Positions 33,251-44,799 are shown, numbered from the stretch's first letter. The stretch is 64,000 nucleotides of DNA from Cordylochernes scorpioides (GCA_030710605.1 CP092871.1:67103887-67167886); one strand, 5' to 3'. Translations and numbers: made by a program. The notes: generated from the letters alone by a model not told the origin.

Positions 33251-35210
33251 TCACATCCATCTTTAAATTGCTTCAAATACTTATAACATCTTCCTTTTTA
33301 GCTGCTTTAAATATATCAAAATCAATTATAGATTCACACAACTAGTTGTTAAAGTTGGAATATATGTTAAAATATTCATTTTTAATACACAATATTGTAT
33401 GAAACATAATATTTCTTTTTTAATTAACACATTATTAATTTATATAATTTTTACTCAGTGTGTTTCTCTTATTGTCCCTCTCTTTTTGTTGTTAAAAAGT
33501 TTTTAATGTTTCTGATCAAAATAAATTGCCATTTGTATTTGTCCTTCCTCATTCTTTTACGTGGCAATATCAAAAATATATTTAAAGAATGAGAAAATGA
33601 GTTAAATATTTTATAATAACTGATTAATGATTATAAAATAAGCTGTACAAAGTGTTAGAAATGAAATAAATATTCATATTTTGTTTTTACAATTTGAGAT
33701 TGAAATAAAGCCCCATACCGCTCTTAAGGGTAAGATATTTTGATCCGCCATATTAAGAATGACTATATATTCCATTCCCTATAGAATTCCAATATTGTTA
33801 TTATTAATGGTCAGAATAAATGCAATTATTTGATCTTATGAAAAATTATTGAAATATTTGTGATAATTATTTTTTTAAGTCATCATTATAAAATGTTTTT
33901 AAAAATTAGATAACCAATATGTAAATGACGTTTTTATTTTTAAAAGATTTACTCAAATGATATTTTAAGTGATATATATCACTTGGAGTAATAAATATAT
34001 TCCTTCCAAAATTTATAACTTTATTTAACTAAACTTAATCAAAAATAATTACAGAACTCTTCTACTAAATGGGACCATACGACGACGAAAAAAAAAATCC
34101 CGCCAAAAACATTTATTCGCAGACGAAGACTAAAAAAAAAGCCAACAAAGATTAATGAACGAGGTGCCAAAGAGGGCAACAAAAAGTAAAGAAAATTAAT
34201 TCATAATGTGCATTTTTTTTTGTTAATTTACTCCTCCCCCCTTTTTTCCAACCAAAAGATTACCTTCCTGACTTCTGGAGTATTTTATTGATGAAAGCCT
34301 TTTCAATCCGCCTGATTGGAAACAGATGGTGGAAGCCTTTTTTTTTATTTCTCTTGCCCTCTTTCACGACTTTATGTTGCAATTTGTTTTGTTGCAGGCC
34401 TATTTTTCTTTTAAGTCTTTCCCATCAAAGGAGACCCCCCCACTTTTATATAAATGCGCTGGCATTAATTCATCGTGAAATAAAAATATATCAAACGATA
34501 CTCCTAAAATATCGAATGAATTTTGATATTTTATGTAATATAAATTTTAAATTTAATAGCAAATTTTTGATCAATATTTAATTTCTCTCTCACTTTTTCA
34601 TTATTATTATTTAGATTTTTCAATCGAGTATTTTAGACTTTATAATTTTATTTAAAATATCAGTTTTCTTAGATATATTTTGTACAGGATGAGTGAAAAA
34701 ACAAATATATTGCCTTACTTATTGAAAATTAACAAAATAATTTTTTGCACTATTTTAATTGAAGCGGTGCTACAAGATTTATGTTTTAAATGCTCAAATA
34801 TCCTTTTTGCGTTTCCTAATTATTGATTAAATTGATTTTATCACTATATTGCTTTCATTTTGATAGAGATTTTATAAGAATATTAAGCATTGAACCTCAA
34901 ACTGGATCTATGTTATAAAATGGTTCTATTCTACCGCCACTATAAAAATCACTATTATAAGAATAAGTAGATAAATTATTAAATCATTTTATTCGCGATC
35001 GAACGTTGTGGCCCACTGTACGTATTACATCCCAAACACGATGCGACGCCAGCCATCTCTGTCTTGAGCTCGATGTACCAAGAAGATGAATATTCTCTCT
35101 ACCACAAATCTCTAAAATACAAAGAATAAATACACCTAACTTCAGAATAATTCATAAATACCGTTCTAGAATAGATTTGTTTTTCAATAATATCAACAAG
35201 TACGCAATCC
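33251..35210. other. Long AT-rich stretch, no gene recognised
   Basis: A/T-rich throughout with homopolymer runs. A pyrimidine-rich patch at 34240-34450 gives chance open frames only. About 34985-35100 has slightly higher GC but no motif. Confidence 0.4.
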
Positions 35211-35214
35211 AGAG

Positions 35215-35425
35215 TTAAGTTTCTTGTACCATTTTTATTTCTCTAGCTTTCGGGCTAACATGCCCTTTAACAGAAACAACTAGAAGTATAACTTCAAGCT
35301 AGCTATACATGTATATACGTGTATAGTTAGCTATAGTTATACTTCTAGGTGCTTCTGTTGAAGGGGGCGTGCTAGCCCGAAAGCTAGAGAAATAAAAATG
35401 GCACAAGAAACTTAACCCTTGTTGA
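35215..35425. repeat. Foldback with hammerhead-like arms
   Basis: Arms of about 90 bp (CTCTAGCTTTCGGGCTAAC and its complement) flank an AT-rich centre near 35315. Each arm contains CTGTTnA ... CCCGAAAGCT, which resembles a hammerhead with the core A6 changed. A related single arm lies at 50815-50900. Confidence 0.65.
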
Positions 35426-35574
35426 TATTGCCACGTTAAAAATTAGGAAAGACAAACTCCAGTATGACACAGGAATTTATTTAAGGCAAGTACAAACTAT
35501 GAATGATAAACAAAAGATAAACAAGGAAGGAAGTTTACAAGGTAGCAAAATATAAACATAATAAATGATACAAT

Positions 35575-36105
35575 ATAATATAATGCGGCTTTGTGATTGT
35601 AAAACGACATTTGAAATACTATCCCGCATGTGTTTCTTTTCAACGAAAATTTAAAATTTATTTCAAGGAGAAATAACGATTATTTCTAACCTTTTGGATG
35701 AGGTATGAAAGGGCGAATTGTGAAAAGTAATGATAAACGGAAAAGTAAAAGTGTCCAGGGATGGGAATCGAACCCACAGTGTTCCGCTTACCGGGCAGAT
35801 GCCATGTCCACTAGGCTACCCTGGACATATTTTTCCGTTCGTAAATAATACATAAAGTAATTTATAATACAATATAATATAATGCGACTTGTGATTGTAA
35901 AACGACATTTGAAATACTATCCCGCATGTGTTTCTTTTCAACGAAAATTTAATTTAATTTTCCCTTTATCATTACTCTTCACAATTCACCCTTTCATACC
36001 TCATCCAAAAGGTTAGAAATAATCGTTATTTCTTCCCTTGAAATAAATTTTAAATTTTCGTTGAAAAGAAACACATGCGGGATAGTATTTCAAATGTCGT
36101 TTTAT
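35575..36105. mobile_element. Foldback element enclosing a tRNA-like gene, second copy
   Basis: Same structure as 22262-22762 with nested inverted arms (ACGACATTTGAAATACTATC) but reversed orientation of the tRNA-like core. Confidence 0.65.
35754..35825 (-). tRNA. tRNA-like sequence, anticodon GGT, inside a repeat
   Basis: A 72-nt cloverleaf with a perfect 7-bp acceptor stem (TCCAGGG/CCCTGGA), D stem GCC/GGC, anticodon stem TCTGC/GCGGA (one G-U), loop CCGGTAA, and T stem GTGGG/CCCAT with TTCGATT. Position 33 is C rather than T. It has no downstream T run close to the 3' end. Better preserved than the copy at 22529, but still embedded in a dispersed repeat. Confidence 0.6.
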
Positions 36106-36884
36106 AATATAAATGATACTCTGTTTATAAAATAGTAAATACTTTGCTACAATATTATTAAAATATAAGTCAGGGCATGAACGTTTATATAGATTTGTTT
36201 TTAGAAATACACAGATATAATTCCGCCAATAAATATATACATAGTTTGATTATTGGAAAATAGAGAGATAACTTCCATGAATAAAAAAAAATTGCGATAT
36301 TATATCTAATATAGAATTCTTGCTTTACGATGTATTCACACACTAAGCTGAAAAAACAGCATGCTGATTGGCTGATTAAGGTCACGTGATAGTAAACAAT
36401 CAATCAGGAAGCGAATAAAATGGATATCATATTTTCCTACGTACATTAAGGTGAATTTTATGGTCGATAAGGAAGAGAATTTCTTCAATTTATTTGAATA
36501 AAGAAAAATATGGGTTGACGAAACATATCAAAAAAGAGTGAATGTATATTTAGCAATTTATTACATTAAAACTTATTTCTTCAATCTGAAAATATTTTAA
36601 TTCTGTACTTCTTAATCCAAAACCATAATCCTTTAATCCCAAAAGATAAACTTCCAAACAATTTAACCCGCAGGAAACGCTATGGTTAATTTTCACCATA
36701 TGATTTTTATTGATGAAGTTCCCTTTAGAGCGAGAGAGTAATTTTCATTGGAAAACTTGGAAATTTGCCTAATTACAAGGTTGCGTTTTAGTCTGAAGAA
36801 ATTATAATATGTTGAAGGGGGGTGGATTGAACTGGGTGTGACTCTCTAATTTATATATTTTCTAAAATCTTTATATATATATTC
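36106..36884. other. AT-rich, no gene
   Basis: A 72-codon minus-strand frame at 36185-36403 is hydrophobic by AT bias and not convincing. No other feature is seen. Confidence 0.4.
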
Positions 36885-37085
36885 GGTATAAATATCAACT
36901 AATGGTTGATTTTTAATTATTCCAGAATTGGCTAAATAGGTGGTTAGCATTTTGATTAATCCAGAATGGGTATTTGGCCAATTATGGAATAGTTAAAATT
37001 CACGATTAGTTGATATTTATTCCGATAGATGGCGCAAGCCATCAGCTATTTTTAGTTGTACGATCAGAAGAGATGCGTCTTTCTA
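36885..37085. mobile_element. Family-R inverted dimer without ribozyme
   Basis: ATCAACTAATGGTTGATTTT and its inverted partner face each other; the ribozyme segment is deleted at the centre (about 36950). The right side ends with the usual ATGGCGCAAGCCATCAGC segment. Confidence 0.6.
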
Positions 37086-37184
37086 TATATATATAGCACC
37101 AGATGGCGCTCTGCCTTCTGTAAAGCACATGTGCTCCTGGTCAGGATATGCTTTCTTTATTTTTAATATGCATATGTGTGTTAT

Positions 37185-38265
37185 ATAAAAATTTAAGAGA
37201 TATAAATTATTTGCTTGTTTCAATACATGAGTATTTTCCCAATGTGTGTGTGTTGCGTAGTCGTGAACTTAAAAAAAAAAACACAATAAAATAATTTTAG
37301 AATACTATTATTTAATTGAGCTGATAGTAATTCATATTAAAAAACTAATTAATAATATAATAAAGAATATTCTTGAAAATAGATTACTTTTTATACATAT
37401 TTTAAGAAAGAAATACCTGACTTGAGGCGAATAGAAGAAAGAAAATAAAAATATTCTTGGTAACTAATTTACATATTTACAAAAAGTTTTGTGCCTGTCA
37501 AAGGAAACAATAACAAAGGATTTATATAGTGTAAAGCGGCGACATGCGGCGGTCGATTTCAGAGAGTTTGTTGTTGAATACATATATCTTGTGTTATATA
37601 TATAAATCTTGAAAATGAAGAGAATCAATAAATTTCTACCTTTTAAAAATATATCATTTTTTAGGAGAGAAATAGAGAATTTTTAATGTTACACAGAAGA
37701 GTATCACATGAGTGTAGAGTCCATAGATTAAACACATTAATAAACCTGGTTTCTCCAGGAGGTGATCTCTTATCAGAGAATGTGTCATGTCTGGCAAGTT
37801 ATGAGGAATCTTTCAACATAAGCAGAATCTCCGATAAGAGATTACCTCCAGGAACGACCAGGTTTAGCCATGTTGTTATGCTATGGTTTCTCATGGAAGT
37901 CTACTGTACTTATTATTCTGAAAATTCACACAATATTTTTAAAAATGAAATTTTATGTTGAAAGATTCCTCATAACTTGCCAGACATGACACATTCTCTG
38001 ATAAGAGACCACCTCCTGGAGAAACCAGGTTTATTAATGTGTTTAGTCTATGGACTCCTACACTCATGTGATACTCTTCTGTGTAACATTAAAAATTCTC
38101 TATTTCTCTCCTAAAAATGATATATTTTTAAAAGGTAGAAATTTATTGATTCTCTACATTTTCAAGATTTATATAAATAACACAAGATATATGTATTCAA
38201 CAACAATTATTTTCTTTCTTCTATTCGCCTCAAGTCAGGTATTTCTTTCTCAAATTATGTATGAA
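37185..38265. repeat. Large foldback, diverged relative of the duplicated block
   Basis: About 37402-37815 and 37955-38262 are inverted repeats (for example AAATACCTGACTTGAGGCGA against its complement). 37185-37620 is also a diverged homologue of 28635-29000 (shared GAAGAAAGAAAAT, TTTACATATTTACAAAA and GTAAAGCGGCG-like pieces), so part of the duplicated block itself belongs to an older repeat family. Confidence 0.65.
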
Positions 38266-38274
38266 AAGTAATAT

Positions 38275-38425
38275 GAAGTAGATTAAACTGGCGAAACCGC
38301 TGGAAGGGTTCACCACTGATGAGCCAGGCCCTCCCTTTAATTTTTCCATCGCAGTAAGGACAGTAGAAATTGTTTTATTTTAAAAAGAATATTACGCCTC
38401 TAAAATAGTTTTATAAAATGAAAAT
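38275..38425 (+). mobile_element. Family-D element
   Basis: Contains AAACTGGCGAAACCGCTGG through CACTGATGAGCCAGGCCC, then the CAGTAAGGACAGTAGAAATT segment. Confidence 0.6.
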
Positions 38426-39224
38426 AATAAAATTGTTAAATACTTTTTAAGATCTCTATCAAAGAATCATCTTTAATTTTTCAAGCTTTAACAGAGCTCT
38501 GTCGTAATTATCAATAGTTATTTGACTTTTTACTCAAAGCTTTTTGATATAATAAACAAATTGCTGGACATTAAGACAATTTTAACCTTAACCTTTTAAT
38601 AATTTGAACAGAATATTTCTATACACCTTATACTGCATTGATTATAAGTTTTGATGTTTATTTTGACGGGAGAGGCGATCTTTGTTTTTACAGTAGAAAA
38701 ATTGTTTTATTTGAAAAATAAAAATTCGTGCTTAGGAATTTTATATCGTAAATATACTTTATATTTACAAACTGTGTGTTTGTAATTTAACATCAACTTC
38801 GAAATATTTTATCTGTAGTTAAAAACTAATTTCTAAAACTATTTAAAACTATAATATGTTGAATTCTTCATATATTTTTTGTTGGACAAACATTTTAATA
38901 TTATTAAATATTAATTAAAGATGAGACAAAATATTAAAAATATCAAAAAAAAAAAAAACCAAATTAAATATATATTTTGAATTCTTTATATATTTTTTTG
39001 TTGGACAAACATTTTTATTGACTTTATCCAGTGGCGCCAGGCTAGATAATTAACTAGAATTATTCAGTGAATTCGATTTTCTGCTGGGAGTAATTCTACC
39101 ACGAGTTCGTCAGGAATCTCCATTACCATACTTAGAATGGAGCTTGGTCAAATTGAAATATTTACCTAGGAATATATTTATGAAAACTTATACTTTCTGG
39201 TTAAAAACAGAAAAATGCATTATG
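38426..39224. other. AT-rich, no gene
   Basis: Contains two copies, about 110 bp apart, of a 45-bp AT-rich sequence including TTGTTGGACAAACATTTT (38878-38897 and 38998-39017). Nothing else is seen. Confidence 0.45.
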
Positions 39225-39378
39225 ATGCATTAGCGTGCCATCTCTTATTAAAATTCGAAACTATTATAGACGCGTATTATTCTTTTTAAAAATTAAACAA
39301 TTTCTACTGCCCTTACTGCAATGGAAAAATTAATGGGAGGGCCCTGGCTCAACCCTCCCAGCGGTTTCGCTAGTTTAA
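39225..39378 (-). mobile_element. Family-D element, short form
   Basis: Terminus ATGCATTAGCGTGCCATCT, then the core with an internal deletion of the CATCAGTGGTG segment. Confidence 0.6.
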
Positions 39379-39599
39379 AGAAAAAATGTATATTACGGCA
39401 TATGTAAATTTAATTCCTTGGAAAAAAAAAGATCGTTTGGTATGGGAAAATGTATATACGATTTTTTTATTCTTTATTTTTAAGATCATATTTATATCCA
39501 GGCAAAAATACAGGAACCTTCACATATTATTCATTGTTGCAAATATCATAAACTACGTTCCTCTTTTTGACCGGTACCTAATAAAGTTATTTTGGAACA

Positions 39600-39715
39600 A
39601 GAAAATACAGGAAAAGAAGTCGGTTGACGAGTTGTTAAAACCCTTGATTCCCGACAGCCATGAACCGGGATCGAATCCCGCATTATACACTTTTTTTTGT
39701 GAATAACCTGTTCAT
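39600..39715 (+). mobile_element. tRNA-derived SINE head
   Basis: GGATCGAATCCCGC at 39667-39680 matches a pol III B box, followed by ATTATACACTTTTTTT, closely matching the same region of the SINE at 9388. The body is missing. Confidence 0.55.
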
Positions 39716-39789
39716 ATTTTTCATTGGAAATAACATAAGCTAGGTTTCTATTTTTGAGCGGTACCTAAGAAAGTTATTTTGGAACAGGA

Positions 39790-40015
39790 AAATACAGGAG
39801 TCAACATTCCATCATTGGTGCCTGAACCAAAAGCCTGGAGCTATTCTGGAATGTGGAATACAGGCAGCAACCTGTATTTCCAGGCTCAAAACTGGCCATA
39901 CAAGATCGCTCCTCTTCCAGGATGGTGTAAAGACCTTTATACACAATGCACTATCTGCAGGACCAAAGAGGCCTAACAGGACCATCTCTTGGAATGTATC
40001 GTCCTATCAAGATTA
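39790..40015 (+). pseudogene. LINE C-terminal zinc-knuckle fragment
   Basis: The frame ends CTICRTKEA, a stop, then QDHLLECIV: a C-x2-C...H-x4-C knuckle like the tail of several LINE ORF2 proteins. The upstream roughly 55 residues are not recognisable. Low-information fragment. Confidence 0.45.
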
Positions 40016-40145
40016 TAAATTTAATCAATGAATAAATCAGTCTCTATGACTTCGAATATATATATATAAAGGGATGATAATAATAATAAAAGTAATAAAT
40101 ATACATGAATTATTCATTATTACACGATTGCATAGTTTGACAAAA

Positions 40146-40725
40146 AAAAAATCATAAGACGCCGCAACTTTTTTTATTCACCTGATCAAAGGAAGCTTTC
40201 GGGCAAACCCTTCTTCAGCTAACTAAAATGTATAAAGAACTAATACAAATGAAAACACCAAAACGCGAATGTTTCTTTTCACAAATAAATCAAACTTCTA
40301 CTGCCCTTACTGCGATGAAAAAATATATCGGGAAGGCTTTGCTCATCAGTGGTGAACCCTCCCTGCGGTTTCGCCAATTTAATCTACCAGACCGCTTCTT
40401 TAGAGCTCTAATACTGTTCTGGATCATTCTGCTTTTATACGCTGCATTGAAGGGTGGAATCTTAGAAATGGTATTTGAGAAAACTATGGACATAAGCGTT
40501 TAGGACAGTAGAATTACATTTAAATATTTGCATCGAGGAATGCTTTTCCGTAAACAGTAAGAACAATTTGGTGTCTTCATTTGTATTATATAGATGGCGC
40601 GTTATTGGTATGTATTAATAAACAACTAATGTTTATGCCTTTTAGTTAGCTGAAGAAGGGTTTGCCCGAAAGTTTCCTTTGATCAGGTGAATAAAAATAA
40701 TTGCGGCGTCTTATGATTTTTTAAA
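40146..40725. mobile_element. Inverted-arm element with hammerhead-like ends, hosting family D
   Basis: Arms at about 40146-40228 and 40635-40725 are complementary (ATAAGACGCCGCAA, ATTCACCTGATCAAAGGAA). Each arm reads, outward, CTGAAGA, a GGG/CCC hairpin and GAAAGC, an intact-core hammerhead-like arrangement but without a convincing stem I. The interior (about 40289-40620) is a family-D element ending in GATGGCGCGTTA. Confidence 0.65.
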
Positions 40726-40782
40726 TTTGTAATGTTAGTTATTTATAATTGACACAATTAAAGCACACCAAATAAAAAATGT

Positions 40783-41420
40783 TTCCTTTACTCATTCCTT
40801 ACAAAGGCGATTTCTACCTTATTCCTTCATTTAAAAAGTCGAAATCTCTTTTACTCTCTCCTTTACCAAGTCAATTTGTTCCTTTTTAATTTACTTTAAC
40901 GAGTCAATTTTTACCTTTACTGATTCCTTTACCAAGCCGATCTGTCATTTACTCATTACTTTACCAAGTCAATTTGTCTTTTACTTTTACCGAGTCAATT
41001 TTTCCTTAACTCTTTTCTTTACCAAGTCACAAATGTTCCTTTACTTATTCATTTTTACCAATTTTCCCATTACCTATTCCTTTACAAAGTTAATGTATCC
41101 TTACTCATTTTCCTCTAACAAGTCAATTTATCTCTTTTACTCATTATTTGCAAAGTAAATTTATTCTTTACTCTTTCCTTCACCAAGTCAATTTCTCCTT
41201 TAATCATTCCTTTATCAAGCCCATTTCTCTATAAATCTTTACCAAGTAAATTTATCCATTATATTTTCCTTTACCCGTCAAATTTTCCATTGCCTATTCC
41301 TTTACCAATTCAAATTATCCTCTACTCTTACCTATACTAAGTCAAGTTCTTCTCTATTCATTCTTTATTAAGTCGATTACTTCTTTACTCTTTCCTTCAC
41401 TAAGTAAATTTCTCTTCTCC
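40783..41420. repeat. Degenerate minisatellite, about 36-40 bp unit
   Basis: Some 16-17 imperfect copies of a unit like CCTTTACTCATTCCTTTACC followed by AAGTCAATTT. The unit length drifts, and no coding potential is present. Confidence 0.75.
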
Positions 41421-41845
41421 TATTCCCCTTATACCAGGTGTCAAGACATTCTCATAATTAGTTGAAGTAAATCATCCCCGAAAGCTTCAGTAATTCCTTT
41501 CAATAAATAGAAATTTGCGATGTCCATTTACTCTTTTTTTTTTATCCTCAAAACCTTCAACAACCCTCTTGGTGTTGAAGAAAGGATAATGTCCAGGCTA
41601 CCAGCACGTGTTCAGTCACGTGTTATCTCCGAATGACGTCAGCAGGCGAAAGACGAGAGTTGTTTATCACGTGGTTGGAGAGCTTATTGATCACGTGATC
41701 CCTTCATTTATCTCCGATACCATTTTTTTTTTTCCTATTTACCAACAACCTTCCATTTATATATAGCCTCGATTGCTGGACATCCTCTCTATATCCCTCC
41801 TTTATAGAATATATCATAAATAATTCTTATATATATTATCATGTA
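41421..41845. other. Mixed sequence, no gene
   Basis: Contains several CACGTG-type E-boxes (41607-41700) clustered within about 100 bp, possibly chance. Confidence 0.35.
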
Positions 41846-42075
41846 TTAGCGCGCCATCTGTTATAAGAATTCGAAACTATTATAGACGCGCATGACTCTT
41901 TTAAAAATTAAATATTAATAATTTCTACTGCACTTACTGCAATGGAAAAATTAATCGGAGGGCCTAGCTCATCAGTGGTGAACCCTCCCATTAATTTTTC
42001 CATTGCAGTAAGGGCAGTAGACAATTGTTTTATATTTGAAAGAATCATAGGCGTCTATAATAGTTTCGAATTTTA
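41846..42075. mobile_element. Family-D palindromic element
   Basis: Inverted arms: ATTAGCGCGCCATCTG with GAAACTATTATAGACGCG at the left, and GGCGTCTATAATAGTTTCG at the right, around the core. Confidence 0.65.
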
Positions 42076-42345
42076 AATTATTTTATATAGAAATTAATTT
42101 TAATGTTGTCTCGTAGAAAATAAGGGAAGAGACAAACCTGACGATGAAAAAGTAATTTACTTTAACCAAAACAATTCAACCTCATTTAGATGAAAGATAT
42201 ATGGATAACTCAGGTTCCTGGAGCGCAGAACGCCAACTACTCAGGCATTTACTTGAAAGAACATAGAGGCAATAAAATACTGAGTAACAAACCATATAAA
42301 ATTATAATATATTGATTAAATTTTAATTATCTGCCACACAATATA
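42076..42345. other. AT-rich, no gene
   Basis: No recognised feature. Confidence 0.35.
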
Positions 42346-42546
42346 CACCCATGGATAAAACTTAATGAAGTTGTACCTTTTAGTATGCATATCGGGATTC
42401 AGACAAAAACTCTGTTACACAGTGATCTTTATTGAAGAAACCAAATGTTGAGATAACCAAGTGTGAAGAAAATTGCCTCTGTCTCCTCCAAAAAACCGAC
42501 GACCGGCGACATCAAAATATGAAACATCCTTTAATTTTGTTCATGT
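42346..42546 (-). mobile_element. Single-unit MITE related to the tandem array
   Basis: Reverse-oriented, about 200 bp. The left end CACCCATGGATAAAAC is the right TIR of the 13565-15088 element, the middle carries one copy of the unit, and the right end has the GACGACCGGCGACATC left-part sequence. It shows the ancestral single-unit form. Confidence 0.72.
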
Positions 42547-43174
42547 CTTGTCTATGTCCGGGCTTAACCCGAGTGTATATAGAATAAAGAGCTCCCTTTT
42601 TTCGAAATAAATTATCAAAAAAGGCTAATTGAATTTTGATCTATTAGCTAATCACCTCTCTCTCTCTCCAGTTAAAATACAATAAAACAACGTAATTGGG
42701 TTCATCATCCCAGTATAGAATGTACTGTTGGCAATGAGCCACAACACCAGTTTCGGCAAATTCAGATAAAAAGTCAACAAACTGTATACCTTGGTTTAAG
42801 GCCTTCATCAGTACATCAGGGTCGACTTTGATTTTATTATATCCTAAGAGGGAAAATATGAAACCAGACAAATCTGCCAAAATAGTTTTCAGACTGATGA
42901 ATATGCCAAAACTGATTTTTCAGCACATTCTTTATCATCAACAGTATTCCAGTTCTAATTTGTTTGTTGTTTTCTTTCCTCTGTAATAGGCGCAAATATT
43001 TCAATACCCCGCCTGGTTGATTAATAAATAATTAGAAAAAAACAGCATGTTTTGTTCTAAGGTCATAAACCAAAAATGTATTGTCTTAATGCATTCTTGA
43101 ATGAGGCAGTGTCCCTTTTCAGCAACTTTATGTTGGATTAGAAGAATCTATATTGAAGATATTATTTCATAGAC
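42547..43174. repeat. Dispersed repeat region
   Basis: 42690-42880 matches the family seen at 1290-1550 and 51240-51330 (ATCATCCCAGTA, CACAACACCAGTTT); the 78-codon minus-strand frame there is repeat-derived. 42952-43025 repeats 32430-32510. Confidence 0.5.
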
Positions 43175-43775
43175 ACATCGGCCAGTTAAAGTTTTATTTT
43201 CTTAAAGTTTCAACAAAAATATTTTGTAAGAAATTTGAACAATTTTTTACGCGTATGATTATTTTAAAAATTAAATTAATTTTCTACTGCCCTTACTGCT
43301 ATAATAAAATAATGGAAATCCCTGGCTCATCAGTGGTGACCCATATAAAAGGAAAATCGAAAATTCAATATTGCAGCGGTATGGTAGATTAAACAGGCAA
43401 AATCGGTGAGAAGGTTCACCACTGATGAGCCAGGCCCTCCCATTAGTTTATCATCGTAGTTAGGGCAGTAGAAAATTTATTTATTTTAAAAAATAATCAT
43501 ACAGTCAAAAATAGTTAAAATTTCTTATAACAGATGGCGCGCTAATGCATCGTTTCGACAAAAATATTTTGTCTTCGTCAGGAGAAATAAAAATAAAGCA
43601 TTTGGCAAGGCGAATAATTTTTAACGCCTTGCCAAAAGCGTTATTTTTATTTCTACTGACAAAGACAAAATAATTTTGTTGAAACGTTGAGAAAATAAAA
43701 CTTTAACTGGCCTAAATGTCTATTTTTTAAAGAAATATGAATGCCTGCCAGGAAGCCTCTATCTTCAAGATTGAA
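43175..43775. mobile_element. Inverted-arm hammerhead-type element split by a family-D insertion
   Basis: Arms 43175-43227 plus 43573-43610 (left, interrupted) and 43645-43720 (right) are complementary. The right arm on the plus strand reads CTGACAA, a GACAAAAT/ATTTTGTT hairpin and GAAACGTT with long potential stem I; the left arm on the minus strand has CTGACGA and GAAAC. A family-D element at 43228-43551 splits the left arm. Confidence 0.7.
43228..43551. mobile_element. Family-D element with 21-bp target duplication
   Basis: Flanked by 43207-43227 and 43552-43572, which match at 20 of 21 positions (both contain ACAAAAATATTTTGT). Inside are two cores in opposite orientation and the ATGGCGCGCTAATGCAT end. 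Confidence 0.78.
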
Positions 43776-44533
43776 GATTGGAACATGCTTTGTATTTATT
43801 TATGTAAAAATATTTAATTATTCTTTGATTTTTCTTCATAGTTAGACAGTCGGCAACACTGTACTTTGTTCTTTCTCTAATTTGGCATAAGTTTTGTTTA
43901 TATATTATGGTTGTTGTAATTTAATTAAATATTAAAACACAAAGTATTGTTACTATGCCTTATTTCTAAATAGGAAACCTTACAAAGATATTAGTTATAA
44001 TTTAATGCATTGATATCTTCCTCAAATAAATTGTAAAGTAAGGAATATTCTTCTGGAATGAATATCAAGAAGAATTGAGTTATTGGTCAGAATTACAAAT
44101 AAATAATCGTTATATTTATTTAAATAAATGAACTAGTTGTGAGAAGAGAGAATTAAACATTGATAATTAAAATATAGGATCGTGTGGGTGTAATTTCCAT
44201 ATAAAAATATTATATTTTCCATTTATACAAATATTAATTCACCTTTTCTCTAAAGCGAACAATTCGGCGCAAGTGAAAGGGAATCAGACATTCTGTGATG
44301 GTCAAATATTGGCAGAGAGTACGTTTGCTTAACAAATTTAACTTGGTCCCCCGGCTCTCTCTCTTATTTGACAAGAAAATCTTCTTTTTAAGAAAAAACG
44401 TTTTGAAATTATTATCCTACAAATTAGGAACATATACCTCTCTCTTTTACCTTTTAATATAAAATTTGATAAAGGCTTATGGGTATCTGAGTAAAATATA
44501 TTTAAAAGTGGCACCTTTCCCTTTAAATAATAT
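43776..44533. other. AT-rich, no gene
   Basis: No gene or known element. The AAAAGTGGCACCTTTCCC motif near 44505 belongs to a dispersed family. Confidence 0.4.
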
Positions 44534-44775
44534 TGTGGGGAAAAAATAATTTATATTTTATTATTTAATTCAATTTTTCAACGAAAATATTTAGAACTAT
44601 TTATTACTTTATATTTGTAAAATCATCATATAGTTACCTAGGTTGCTTGCTCGATATTCTCTAGCTGTAGATAGTTTGGTGTTGATTTGTTAATATTTGT
44701 CGACCAGTCGTGGTGACGTCATCAATAAATACTTTTACATCTTAAGATATTCCAAGACTTGATTTCTACGCTACA
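44534..44775 (+). mobile_element. Solo LTR, family a
   Basis: TG...CA ended, 242 bp, flanked by ATAT on both sides. It contains TGACGTCA (about 44714), AATAAA (about 44727) and ends TTCTACGCTACA. It matches 49498-49748 over its whole length with scattered differences. The flanking 4-bp duplication supports a solo LTR rather than the 5' LTR of the downstream gag element. Confidence 0.7.
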
Positions 44776-44799
44776 ATATATATACTTATCTGAAATATA

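Noticed and set aside
40783-41420. CRISPR-like array
   Set aside because: Repeats are imperfect with no constant spacers, and the sequence is eukaryotic; it is a minisatellite.
41600-41705. Cluster of CACGTG E-boxes as a promoter
   Set aside because: No gene starts nearby and the cluster is short; it could be chance.
42644-42880. 78-codon minus-strand frame as a gene
   Set aside because: The sequence belongs to a dispersed repeat also present near 1300-1550 and 51240-51330 without a conserved frame.
44534-44775. Treating this LTR as the 5' LTR of the gag element ending at 49748
   Set aside because: It has its own 4-bp flanking duplication, and a Helitron and a complete family-b LTR plus leader lie between it and the gag; solo LTR is simpler.
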